From the NCBI RefSeq assembly GCF_000372825.1, contig NZ_KB910516.1:218011-282010 (forward strand): a DNA stretch of 64,000 nucleotides. Reading direction: 5' to 3'. The notes under the pieces were generated by a model that was not told where the DNA came from, made no database searches, and saw only the letters and a list, made by a program, of their open reading frames with translations. The stretch comes from Methylobacterium sp. 77. Its GTDB lineage: Bacteria; Pseudomonadota; Alphaproteobacteria; Rhizobiales; Beijerinckiaceae. Below, one piece after another: positions 54,508 to 62,644 of this stretch (positions are counted from its first letter, which is position 1; every line of letters starts with the position of its first letter). Made by a program: the position numbers and the translations under genes.

Positions 54508-54516
54508 CGCACCCGG

Positions 54517-54537
54517 CGCCAGCCCGCAAGGCTGGCG
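54517..54537 (+). terminator. Hairpin after cspA
   Basis: CGCCAGCC pairs with GGCTGGCG over a CGCAA loop, ten bases after the stop. No T-run follows. Confidence 0.5.
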
Positions 54538-54644
54538 TCACCTACCGGCAGAACTAGCCGGCCCCGCCGCCATTCCGACGATCTCTCCTGGGGGGACGAG
54601 TTCGCGAGGGACGGCACGACAGCAACCCCAAACCTTCGACTTAC

Positions 54645-54669
54645 GGAACGAGAGCAGAACTTGCGCGTT
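54645..54669 (+). promoter_or_regulatory. EcfG-type stress promoter, full consensus
   Basis: GGAAC, exactly 16 bases, then CGTT, a full match to the consensus. The ATG of the 86-residue protein lies 39 bases downstream. Confidence 0.7.
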
Positions 54670-54707
54670 CTGGACACCAAGAAAAATCTGAAAGATCACA
54701 AGAAAAC

Positions 54708-54968
54708 ATGTTGTTCGAATACACCCGGCGCCGCGGCGCCCGTTCGCCCATCACCGATGCGGCGACCTTCAAGGTGGGTAAACTGAAGCAGACGACGTCA
54801 CGTGAAGCGCAGAACATTACCGCGCAAGACTTTATCACGCAAGACATCGATTTCAGCCATCTTATCGATACCTCTTACAACTACCATTCGCCCCGTGAAC
54901 TGCGCTGGCACCTCGCCGAGCGCCTGGGCGTCACTCCCGATGCGGTGGCCGTGCGCGAGCACGCCTGA
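54708..54968 (+). CDS. Small protein of unknown function, probably stress-induced
   Basis: 86 residues from the ATG at 54708. Reads MLFEYTRRRGARSPITDAAT, then IDFSHLIDTSYNYHSPRELR and RLGVTPDAVAVREHA. Basic N-terminus, no membrane segment, no recognised family. A full-consensus EcfG promoter directly upstream suggests membership in the PhyR-EcfG regulon. Confidence 0.6.
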   Translation: MLFEYTRRRGARSPITDAATFKVGKLKQTTSREAQNITAQDFITQDIDFSHLIDTSYNYHSPRELRWHLAERLGVTPDAVAVREHA

Positions 54969-55065
54969 TCGGAATCATCCTGCGCTGAAGGTTTCACCCT
55001 CGCGCTGACGGACGTTTCACGCCGAGTTCTCCAGGGGGCTCGGCGTTCGCGTGCGCGGCGCCCAG

Positions 55066-55908
55066 CTATGCCCCGGCCAGGGCCGCGACGACGTCGCTCC
55101 GCAGGCCGTCCGACATCGCGATCAGGGCGCCGTGGACGGGGTCGGTGCGATTGTAGGTCGTGGCGCGTCCCGTGAGGTCGCTTACCGACCCTCCGGCCTC
55201 GCGCAGGAGCAGGTCGGCCCCTGCGAGATCCCAGTCGCGCGCATCCGACGAGACGAGGCCGATATCGATCGAGCCTTCCGCGACCCGCGCCACCCGCAGG
55301 GCGAGGGAGGGAACGCGCGGCACGATGTGGAAGTCGAGGGCATCCACATCGGCGGCACCACCCTGCGCGACGGCGCCGCGCGCGAGCTTGTCGATCATCG
55401 GCTTCGGACCCGTCACGCGCGCTCCGGCGAGTCGGGCCTGGCGCGAGACCGAGAGCGGCTCCCCGTTACAGGTCGCCCCGGCCCCGGCCACGGCCTCGTA
55501 GAACCGGTCGCTCACGGGAGCATGGACGAAGCCGATGACCGGCTGACCGTGCGAGAGCAGCGCCACCGAGATCGACCAATCCGGGTGCCCGGTGAGGAAG
55601 GCCCGCGTCCCGTCGATGGGATCGACAATCCAGACCAGATCCGAACCGAGGCGAATGGCGTCGTCGCTGGTCTCTTCGGACAGCCACGCCGCTTTCGGCA
55701 GCAGCGCGCTCAGGCGGATCTTGAGAAACGTATCCACCGCGACGTCGGCTTCCGTCACCGGCGAGCCGCCGGCCTTCGACCACGTCCGCGCGGTCGTCTG
55801 GGCGCCCGACCTGAAGAAGGGGAGCGCCAGGGATGCCGCTTCGCGGATCGCCTCACGCAGGGCAGGGACGAGCGCCTGGGCGGCCTCGGTCGACATCGTG
55901 TCGGACAT
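55066..55908 (-). CDS. Inositol-monophosphatase-superfamily phosphatase (CysQ/HisN-like)
   Basis: 280 residues from the ATG at 55908. Metal-binding motifs are LSEETSDD, WIVDPIDGTRAFLTGHPDW and RDWDLAGADLLLREAGG, with TEADVAVDTFL near the start. Candidates are 3'(2'),5'-bisphosphate nucleotidase (CysQ), inositol or histidinol phosphatase; the sequence alone does not decide. The sulfur genes are about 8 kb away. Alternative upstream starts lack family likeness. Confidence 0.8.
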   Translation of the reverse strand: MSDTMSTEAAQALVPALREAIREAASLALPFFRSGAQTTARTWSKAGGSPVTEADVAVDTFLKIRLSALLPKAAWLSEETSDDAIRLGSDLVWIVDPIDGTRAFLTGHPDWSISVALLSHGQPVIGFVHAPVSDRFYEAVAGAGATCNGEPLSVSRQARLAGARVTGPKPMIDKLARGAVAQGGAADVDALDFHIVPRVPSLALRVARVAEGSIDIGLVSSDARDWDLAGADLLLREAGGSVSDLTGRATTYNRTDPVHGALIAMSDGLRSDVVAALAGA

Positions 55909-56216
55909 GCGTCTCCGGATCGTCGGGGTTCTATCGGTGTCGGCTTGCGGAACGGGCTCCGTCGCGCATCGCGGCGCGACGAAGGTCGCGCCCTTTGTAA
56001 GCGCGGCATCCGGCGCCCACAAGGATCGAACGGCACCCGATGGGGCGGAATCCCGACGAACGCGGCAAGGAACCGTTGAGCATTCCGAACGCTTCTCCTG
56101 CGTCCACATTCGCTTAACTCTGGCTATTAAGCTGGTGTGATGAGGTTAGACGCGAATCTGCTTGGCATAACGAACGGCCCAACAGAGGCCGATCACACCA
56201 ACAGGGCGTCGATCCA
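55909..56216. other. Divergent intergenic region
   Basis: 308 bases between the phosphatase and the next rightward gene. No gene or known RNA seen; it should contain promoters for both. Confidence 0.45.
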
Positions 56217-56747
56217 ATGAACACTTTCTCAAACATGAATTCGACCCAGACAAATGTCCGCACCAGCATGGATACATGCCTGCAGGACGGCGTCGATGTC
56301 AGCGCCATCGCGTTCCAGCCGTCGCCCCTCCCCATCATCGGCAGCGTCGGCGGCGGCACCGCCGCCGTCGGAATCGCCCTGGCCTTCGCCTCCGAGGACA
56401 GCGATGCCTGCGACGAGGACCGATTCGCTCTCCTCATCGTCGATGCCACCGGCACCACGCTCGGCCGGCTCGGACCTTTCGGAGACGACGACGTGGTGGC
56501 GGTCTGGCGCGACTGCTCGGCCCGGACCGGCCTGCCGCGGATGATCGTGCGCGAGGACGGCACCCTCGCCACCGTGTCGCATCAGCTCGGCCGCGTCGCG
56601 CTGGGCACCACCCGCACCCGCCGCCGCCACGGCCTGCTCAACGGCCGCCGCCCGCGCTTCCTCGTCCGCCGCAAGACCGGCGTCCTGCCGGTGCGCCCGC
56701 TGATCTATCGCGGCGAGAACGAGATCATCGGCGGCGCCCTGTCCTGA
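56217..56747 (+). CDS. Unknown protein, possibly DUF6101-like
   Basis: 176 residues. The first 60 are polar with a short glycine patch (IIGSVGGGTAAVGIAL), the middle is acidic (SEDSDACDEDRFALLIVDAT), and the end is strongly basic (TRTRRRHGLLNGRRPRFLVR, then RKTGVLPVRPLIYRGENEII). The arginine-rich end resembles DUF6101 proteins of Rhizobiales; this is a tentative match. Nucleic-acid contact is possible given the charge. No neighbour indicates function. Confidence 0.6.
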   Translation: MNTFSNMNSTQTNVRTSMDTCLQDGVDVSAIAFQPSPLPIIGSVGGGTAAVGIALAFASEDSDACDEDRFALLIVDATGTTLGRLGPFGDDDVVAVWRDCSARTGLPRMIVREDGTLATVSHQLGRVALGTTRTRRRHGLLNGRRPRFLVRRKTGVLPVRPLIYRGENEIIGGALS

Positions 56748-57069
56748 ATTCGACTCGACCCGACGCTGTGATCTGAGCTGAACATTCGTTACCAGGCCCC
56801 CAAACCGTTACACGAATCATCCAAAGTCGTTTGATAAATTTCCTAATTCCTACCCGCGCCAGAGAATGGCCTTAGCAAGATCATCGTATCGATTGATCTG
56901 GGAAATTCTCCGTCGTTCGAGCGGTGAGAACCGAACCTCCGCGATCTCTTGGCTAACCTCGCGTGGAGAACTGGCTGAACACGCTCAGCGAGGACGCGGC
57001 GACAGATCATTATCCATTAGGAGTACGGCGGCATGATTCTCCGCATCGATCCGATGCTGAGATCGCTCA
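56748..57069. other. Intergenic region upstream of the RTX gene
   Basis: 322 bases, less GC-rich than average, presumably holding the RTX gene promoter. No clear sigma-factor boxes or RNA motif were recognised. Confidence 0.4.
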
Positions 57070-57773
57070 ATGGCCTCCTATATTCAGGCGAGTTTGCCGG
57101 TCCCGTTCGTCGGTGATCCGGGAACCGTGATCGGTCTGCGTGCGCTGCTGGAAGAGGCTTACGGCAAGGACGCCGTGTCCGGTTTCACCAAGCTTCAGGT
57201 CCTCTACGAGACCTCGCCGGGCTATACGCCCTACAGCTACTGGAACCCGAAAGATCCTTCCGCGACGACCATTCTCAGGAATGGCAAGACGCTCGAAGCC
57301 GGCCGGTCGTCCACGATACGGGACGAGGACTCCCTCGATGCTTACGCGCTGCAAGCCGGAAACCTGATCTACGCCAACGTCATCGTCGCCGTGAAGACGG
57401 CCGCGGGCAACTTCCAGAATCTGCGCCTCCAGACCGTGCCGGGCGAGTTGGCGGGAGACGATGCGTTCGATGGCGGGGAGGGCGCCAACAGGATGGTCGG
57501 CGGCGCCGGCAACGACAGGCTCATTGGCGGCAAGGGCGCGGACAACCTCACCGGCGGCGCGGGCGCAGACCGCTTCGTCTTCGAGACGCAATCCGGCCGG
57601 GACAGGATCGACGATTTTCACCAGGCCCAGGGCGACCGCATCGACCTGTCGGGCAGACCTATGCGCTGAGCCAGAATGACGAGGGCAATGCCGTCCTGGC
57701 CCTGTCGGGCGGCGGCACGCTGATCCTGGATTACATCGCGGCGAGCGAGGTCAATTCCAGCTTCTTCGTCTGA
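57070..57773 (+). pseudogene. RTX calcium-binding protein with a frameshift near its C-terminus
   Basis: The first 199 codons (MASYIQASLPVPFVGDPGTV) contain a novel-looking N-terminal region and four glycine/aspartate nonapeptide repeats (GGAGNDRLIGGKGADNLTGG) at about residues 140-170, which bind calcium outside the cell. The frame stops at 57669 just after RIDLSGRP. One base earlier in frame the natural continuation QTYALSQNDEGNAVLALSGG runs to a stop at 57771, ending SSFFV, a typical RTX C-terminal secretion tail. A single-base loss near 57650 explains both. If real, the protein loses its type I secretion signal. Confidence 0.75.
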
Positions 57774-57791
57774 GAGCCGACGGTCCATGGA

Positions 57792-57811
57792 CGATCTCCG
57801 AAGGGAGATCG
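57792..57811. terminator. Hairpin between convergent RTX and dehydrogenase genes
   Basis: CGATCTCC pairs with GGAGATCG over a GAAG tetraloop, a stable GNRA-like-sized loop. No T-run. It may terminate either transcript. Confidence 0.5.
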
Positions 57812-57860
57812 GTGGTCGAGGCCAACCGCCGGACGTCGAATGCTATGGGTTCGAAAAGCC

Positions 57861-58742
57861 TTAGCGGGTCGGGACCGGAACTTCGCCGCGGTAATCGTAG
57901 AAGCCGCGCTTCGTCTTGCGGCCGAGCCAGCCGGCCTCGACATACTTCACCAAGAGCGGGCAGGGGCGGTATTTCGAATCCGCGAGGCCTTCGTATAGCA
58001 CCTGCATCACCGAGAGGCAGGTGTCGAGACCGATGAAATCGGCGAGCTGCAGAGGTCCCATCGGATGGTTGGCGCCGAGCTTCATCGCCGTATCGATGGC
58101 CTCGACCGAGCCGACGCCCTCGTAGAGCGTGTAGATCGCTTCGTTGATCATCGGCAGCAAGATGCGGTTGACGATGAAAGCCGGGAAATCCTCCGACATC
58201 GTCGAGGTCTTGCCGAGCTTGGCGATGAAGGCCTTGGCCGAGACGTAGGTCGGGTCCGCCGTCGCGATGCCGCGGATCAGCTCCACGAGCTGCATGACCG
58301 GGACCGGATTCATGAAATGGATGCCGATGAAGCGCTCCGGCCGGTCCGTCGCGGCGGCAAGCCGGGTGATCGAGATCGAGGACGTGTTCGTCGCGACCAG
58401 GGCTTCCGGGTGGAGCGACGGACAGAGCGCGGTGAAGATCTGGCGCTTGGTCGCCTCGTCTTCCGTGGCGGCCTCGATCACGAGGTCACAGGGCGCGAGG
58501 TCGTCGTAACTTTCCGCGGCCAGGATACGGGCGACGCCGCTGCGCCGCTGCTCGTCGGTGATCGTCCCCTTGGAGACCTGCCGCGCCAGATTGCCGTCGA
58601 TCGTCGCGAGGCCGCTATGGATCCTGGCGGTGTCGCGGTCGTTCAATCTCACGTCCAGGCCAGCCATGGCGCAGACATGCGCGATGCCGCTTCCCATCTG
58701 GCCGGCGCCGATGATTCCGACGGTCTTGATCTCGATGGCCAT
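57861..58742 (-). CDS. hbdA: 3-hydroxybutyryl-CoA dehydrogenase
   Basis: 293 residues from the ATG at 58742 (MAIEIKTVGIIGAGQMGSGI). NAD-binding GAGQMG is intact; the catalytic His-Glu pair is in FIGIHFMNPVPVMQLVELI and the substrate Ser/Asn region in ATNTSSISITRL and EDFPAFIVNRILLPM. It oxidises 3-hydroxybutyryl-CoA to acetoacetyl-CoA in butanoate, polyhydroxybutyrate or ethylmalonyl-CoA metabolism. It is downstream of etfA on the same strand with a 209-base gap. Confidence 0.93.
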   Translation of the reverse strand: MAIEIKTVGIIGAGQMGSGIAHVCAMAGLDVRLNDRDTARIHSGLATIDGNLARQVSKGTITDEQRRSGVARILAAESYDDLAPCDLVIEAATEDEATKRQIFTALCPSLHPEALVATNTSSISITRLAAATDRPERFIGIHFMNPVPVMQLVELIRGIATADPTYVSAKAFIAKLGKTSTMSEDFPAFIVNRILLPMINEAIYTLYEGVGSVEAIDTAMKLGANHPMGPLQLADFIGLDTCLSVMQVLYEGLADSKYRPCPLLVKYVEAGWLGRKTKRGFYDYRGEVPVPTR

Positions 58743-58951
58743 CGCTTGAACTCGCACCCCTGAGGCTCGGCCGGTTCGGCCGCAGAACGCCCGCCTAGCG
58801 ATCGAGGCGTTGGCGCCGGCAATGAAATGCGGCGCACAAAATTCCTAGAGCATTTTCTCGTCGAGGTGCAGCCCGGACGATCGCTTAATCGGAAAGAACT
58901 CCGCCGCGATGTTGCACGGCGGAGCGTTGCTGGTGTTCCGGACCGACGGGA

Positions 58952-59902
58952 TCAGCCCTTGGCCTTGGCGATCTCGGCCTGGAGCTCGGGAACGATCTGG
59001 AACAGGTCGCCGACGAGGCCGTAATCCGCCACCTGGAAGATCGGGGCGTCCTCGTCCTTGTTGATCGCGACGATGACCTTCGAGTCCTTCATGCCGGCGA
59101 GATGCTGGATCGCGCCCGAAATGCCGACCGCCACGTAGAGATCCGGAGCCACGACCTTGCCGGTCTGCCCGACCTGCCAGTCGTTCGGAGCGTAGCCGGC
59201 ATCGACGGCGGCGCGCGAGGCGCCCACCGCGGCACCGAGAGCGTCGGCGAGCGGCTCGATCAGCTCCTTGAACTTGTCCGACGAGCCGAGCGAGCGACCG
59301 CCCGAGACGATGATCTTGGCGGCCGCCAGTTCGGGCCGGTCGGACTTGGCGATCTCCTCGCCCTTGAAGGTCGATTTCGAAGATGCGGGCGCGCTCGCAC
59401 CGACCGCCTCGACGGGAGCGGCGGAACCGCCCGCCGCAGCGGGTTTGAAGGCGGCCATGCGGACCGTGATCACCTTCTTGCCTTCGGCGGCCTGGACGGT
59501 CTGGATCGCGTTGCCGGCATAGATCGGGCGATCGTAGGTGTCGGGCGCGACCACCTTCATGATGTCGGAGATCTGCGCTACGTCGAGAAGCGCGGCCACG
59601 CGCGGCAGCACGTTCTTGCCCGTGGTGGAGGCGGCTGCGATGACGATCTCGTAATCGCCCGCGAGCGAGACGATCAGCGCGGCGGTCGGCTCGGCCAAGG
59701 CGTGATCGTAGGCGGCGTCCTCGGCCAGCAGCACCTTCTCGATCCCGTCGAGGGCGGCCGCGGCATCCGCGGCGGGGCGGCTGCCGGCGCCGGCGACCAA
59801 GGCGTGGATCGGACCACCGATTTCCTTGGCGGCGGTGAGCGCCTTCAGGCTGGCGTCGCGCACGGCGCCGTTATCGTGTTCGATGAGGAGGAGAGTGGCC
59901 AT
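58952..59902 (-). CDS. etfA: Electron transfer flavoprotein alpha subunit
   Basis: 316 residues from the ATG at 59902. The C-terminal FAD domain has [53 protein letters not shown] and [18 protein letters not shown], all standard. With EtfB it accepts electrons from acyl-CoA dehydrogenases and passes them to ETF-ubiquinone oxidoreductase. It lies 125 bases after etfB. Confidence 0.95.
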   Translation of the reverse strand: MATLLLIEHDNGAVRDASLKALTAAKEIGGPIHALVAGAGSRPAADAAAALDGIEKVLLAEDAAYDHALAEPTAALIVSLAGDYEIVIAAASTTGKNVLPRVAALLDVAQISDIMKVVAPDTYDRPIYAGNAIQTVQAAEGKKVITVRMAAFKPAAAGGSAAPVEAVGASAPASSKSTFKGEEIAKSDRPELAAAKIIVSGGRSLGSSDKFKELIEPLADALGAAVGASRAAVDAGYAPNDWQVGQTGKVVAPDLYVAVGISGAIQHLAGMKDSKVIVAINKDEDAPIFQVADYGLVGDLFQIVPELQAEIAKAKG

Positions 59903-60027
59903 GCTATGCGTCGAACCTCGTATGCAATGTGACCGGCCTTCCGTCGCGGCGTCGCGCCGGGCTGCGGTCGAAGTTGAATGATGGGCCGGCACCGGCCGCC
60001 GCGCGGCGGCCGGACAGGGCCGGCGGC

Positions 60028-60777
60028 TCAGATGACCGAGGCTTCGCCCTTCAGCTTCTGGACGAGTTCGGCAGCCGAACCGACCTTGATGCCCGCCTTG
60101 CGACCGGCAGGCTCGACGGTCTTCAGGACCTTGACCCGCGGCGTCACGTCGACACCGAGCGCGTCGGGGCTCAGTTCCTCGAGCGGCTTCTTCTTCGCCT
60201 TCATGATGTTGGGGAGCGAGGCGTAGCGCGGCTCGTTAAGGCGCAGGTCGGTCGTCACGATCGCCGGAAGGGCGAGGGTCACGGTCTGCAATCCGCCATC
60301 GACTTCGCGGGTGACGTCGATCGATCCCTCGCCGAACTCGACCTTGAAGGCGAAGGTGCCCTGCGGCCAGTCGAGCAAGGCGGCGAGCATCTGACCGGTC
60401 TGGTTGGAATCGTCGTCGATGGCCTGCTTGCCGAGGATGACGAGGCCGGGAGCTTCCTTGTCGACGATCGCCTTCAGGATCTTGGCTACCGCCAGCGGCT
60501 CCACGAGCCCGTCGGTCTTGACCAGGATGGCGCGGTCGGCACCCATGGCGAGGGCCGTGCGCAACGTCTCCTGCGCCTGCTGCGGACCGATGGAGACGGC
60601 GACGATCTCGGTCGCCTTGCCCTTTTCCTTCAGACGGATCGCCTCTTCGACGGCGATCTCGTCGAAGGGGTTCATCGACATCTTGACGTTGGCGAGTTCA
60701 ACGCCCGAACCGTCGGCCTTGACGCGGATCTTGACGTTGTAATCGACGACCCGCTTGACGGGCACCAGAACCTTCAT
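60028..60777 (-). CDS. etfB: Electron transfer flavoprotein beta subunit
   Basis: 249 residues from the ATG at 60777 ([19 protein letters not shown]). AMP-binding and signature segments [38 protein letters not shown] and the recognition loop [20 protein letters not shown] are present. Partner of EtfA. The order adenosyltransferase-etfB-etfA-hbdA is conserved in Rhizobiales. Confidence 0.95.
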   Translation of the reverse strand: MKVLVPVKRVVDYNVKIRVKADGSGVELANVKMSMNPFDEIAVEEAIRLKEKGKATEIVAVSIGPQQAQETLRTALAMGADRAILVKTDGLVEPLAVAKILKAIVDKEAPGLVILGKQAIDDDSNQTGQMLAALLDWPQGTFAFKVEFGEGSIDVTREVDGGLQTVTLALPAIVTTDLRLNEPRYASLPNIMKAKKKPLEELSPDALGVDVTPRVKVLKTVEPAGRKAGIKVGSAAELVQKLKGEASVI

Positions 60778-60997
60778 GGCGGTCACAATCCTCCACTGAT
60801 TTTCTTGGCAAGGGCCGGCGCAGCGCGCGAGGGAGCTTCGACGCGGTCGAAGTTCCGGGCACCCTCTTGGAATGAAGCGGCGGACCGTAACGGGCGGATT
60901 TCCGCCTTGTCAACGCGTGCGAAGGTCCTGCCCCGCGTCGAGCACATGCAGCGTCGGATCTATAGCGTTCGGGACGGCAGCGGCGGAGGTGGCCGCC

Positions 60998-61570
60998 TCA
61001 GCGGTTCTTGCCCGGAACCCAAAGCACGTCGTCGGCGCCATTCGCATTCGCCGTGCGGCTCGCCACGAACAGGAAATCCGACAGGCGGTTGAGGTATTGC
61101 AGTGCCTCGGACGAGACGCGCTCACCCTCCACGGCGGCCAGCGCCACCGTGAGGCGTTCGGCCCGGCGGCAGATCGTGCGGGCGAGATGCAGGGCGGCGG
61201 AAGCCGGGGAGCCGCCGGGAAGCACGAAGGACTTGAGCGGCGACAGATCGGCGTTGAGCGTGTCGATGTCGGTCTCGATCCGCTTCACCTGGCTCGCGAC
61301 GATGCGCAGCGGCTCGTATTTCGGCGGCTCGTCGCCTTCCGGGGTGGCGAGATCGGCTCCGAGATCGAACAGGTCGTTCTGGATACGGCCGAGCATCGCG
61401 TCGAGGACGGGATCGGCGTGGAGACGAACGAGGCCGATACAGGCATTGGTCTCGTCGACCGTGCCGTAGGCCTCGATCCTCAGATCCGCCTTGGAGCGGC
61501 GCTCGCCATTGGCGAGTGCCGTAGAGCCCTTGTCGCCGGTGCGCGTGTAGATGCGATTCAGGGTGACCAA
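60998..61570 (-). CDS. Cob(I)alamin adenosyltransferase, PduO type
   Basis: 190 residues. Makes adenosylcobalamin from cob(I)alamin and ATP. The ATP site is RIYTRTGDKGSTAL at the N-terminus; other blocks are YGTVDETNACIGL, LPGGSPASAALHLARTICRRAERL and YLNRLSDFLFV, the trimeric PduO/MMAB signature. Adenosylcobalamin supports methylmalonyl- and ethylmalonyl-CoA mutases, fitting its place beside the etf and hydroxybutyryl-CoA genes and cobS/cobT elsewhere in the window. Confidence 0.93.
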   Translation of the reverse strand: MVTLNRIYTRTGDKGSTALANGERRSKADLRIEAYGTVDETNACIGLVRLHADPVLDAMLGRIQNDLFDLGADLATPEGDEPPKYEPLRIVASQVKRIETDIDTLNADLSPLKSFVLPGGSPASAALHLARTICRRAERLTVALAAVEGERVSSEALQYLNRLSDFLFVASRTANANGADDVLWVPGKNR

Positions 61571-61596
61571 GGGAGATCCGATCTCAGGGCGTCAAA

Positions 61597-62214
61597 TCAG
61601 AACGTGTAGCCGAGCTTGCCGCCGAAATTCGTCAGGCCGCGATTCTCGTGGCACAGGCCGGCATTCGACATGTGCTCGACGGTGGCCATGATGCTCCAAT
61701 GCTCGGTCAGGCGGAAGCCCAGGGCGGCAGCCTCGCGGAACAGCGGGTTGCAGCCGAGCGAGTTGAAGCCGGGAGGGGCATCGGCCTTCAGGCCGGTATA
61801 GCCGTTATGGGCGCCGGCGCCGAAGAAGCCTTCGAGGAAGACGACGTTGTTCAGGGTCTGCGGGAACAGGTCCACCGTCCAGGTCGCGCCGATATAGGCG
61901 TAGCTGGTGCGGCCGCCGAAATTGTAGCTGCCGCCCACGGTCGGACGCGGCACGAAGGCCTGCCAGAACGGGTCGAGGCTCACCAGCGGCTTGGTGAACA
62001 GGATTTCGCCGTTGATGTTGTTGGTGCCGTTCTCGGCGCTGCCCGGATCCTGGACCGAGCCGCCGATGCGGACTTCGGAGACGATGCTCATCGGCTGCAC
62101 CGGCGCCAGGTAGGCGGCGGCGGGAGGCGGAGACCGCAGGTCGGCCGCCTGGGCCGTGCACACCACGGGGAGGGCGAGAGCGCCGACGAGGAGACGGGAG
62201 AAGATGGCATGCAT
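61597..62214 (-). CDS. PagL-like lipid A 3-O-deacylase
   Basis: 205 residues. Signal peptide (GALALPVVCTAQAADL), then an eight-stranded outer-membrane barrel of alternating hydrophobic strands ending in the aromatic GGKLGYTF. The catalytic His-Ser pair is in TVEHMSNAGLCHENRG. PagL removes a 3-O-acyl chain from lipid A. It begins 26 bases upstream of the adenosyltransferase gene on the same strand. Confidence 0.85.
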   Translation of the reverse strand: MHAIFSRLLVGALALPVVCTAQAADLRSPPPAAAYLAPVQPMSIVSEVRIGGSVQDPGSAENGTNNINGEILFTKPLVSLDPFWQAFVPRPTVGGSYNFGGRTSYAYIGATWTVDLFPQTLNNVVFLEGFFGAGAHNGYTGLKADAPPGFNSLGCNPLFREAAALGFRLTEHWSIMATVEHMSNAGLCHENRGLTNFGGKLGYTF

Positions 62215-62358
62215 CGGGGATGGATCCGGTTGAACATGCTTCGTCTACCACGCCGAAAGACCGCGGCGGCAGTCCGAGCGGTCAGTAATCCCGTCCCGTC
62301 GTCATGTTAGATCGCAGGTGAGACCCGCCCGCCACACTCACCGGGATGTGATCGCGCC

Positions 62359-62544
62359 TCAGGCAGAGCGCCACCACACCACGCCCATGATGAAAATGAT
62401 CGCCAGGAACTGAAGCAGCACGCGCAGGCGCATCAGGCGCTGGGACGTGTTCGCGCTGCCGCCGCGCATCATGTTGAGAAGGCCGAGGAACAGCACCACG
62501 GCTACGGCGACGCAGGCGACGAGGACGAGGGTGTTGGATGACAT
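62359..62544 (-). CDS. Small two-helix membrane protein (HIG1/twin-TM type)
   Basis: 61 residues from the ATG at 62544. Two hydrophobic helices (LVLVACVAVAVVLFLGLLNM and VLLQFLAIIFIMGVVWW) flank a short basic loop with QRLMRLRV, the QRLMRxRVxxQ pattern of hypoxia-induced/twin-membrane-segment proteins that associate with respiratory complexes. No sequence beyond this pattern supports a specific role. Confidence 0.75.
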   Translation of the reverse strand: MSSNTLVLVACVAVAVVLFLGLLNMMRGGSANTSQRLMRLRVLLQFLAIIFIMGVVWWRSA

Positions 62545-62644
62545 GACGGCTCGCGCTCGCAACGGGGGGTACGAAGCCCATATGGCTCCGGCACCCCCCT
62601 AGCCCATAGGGCAGGGCATCGCACCCGTGGAACGGGCGTGCCCG

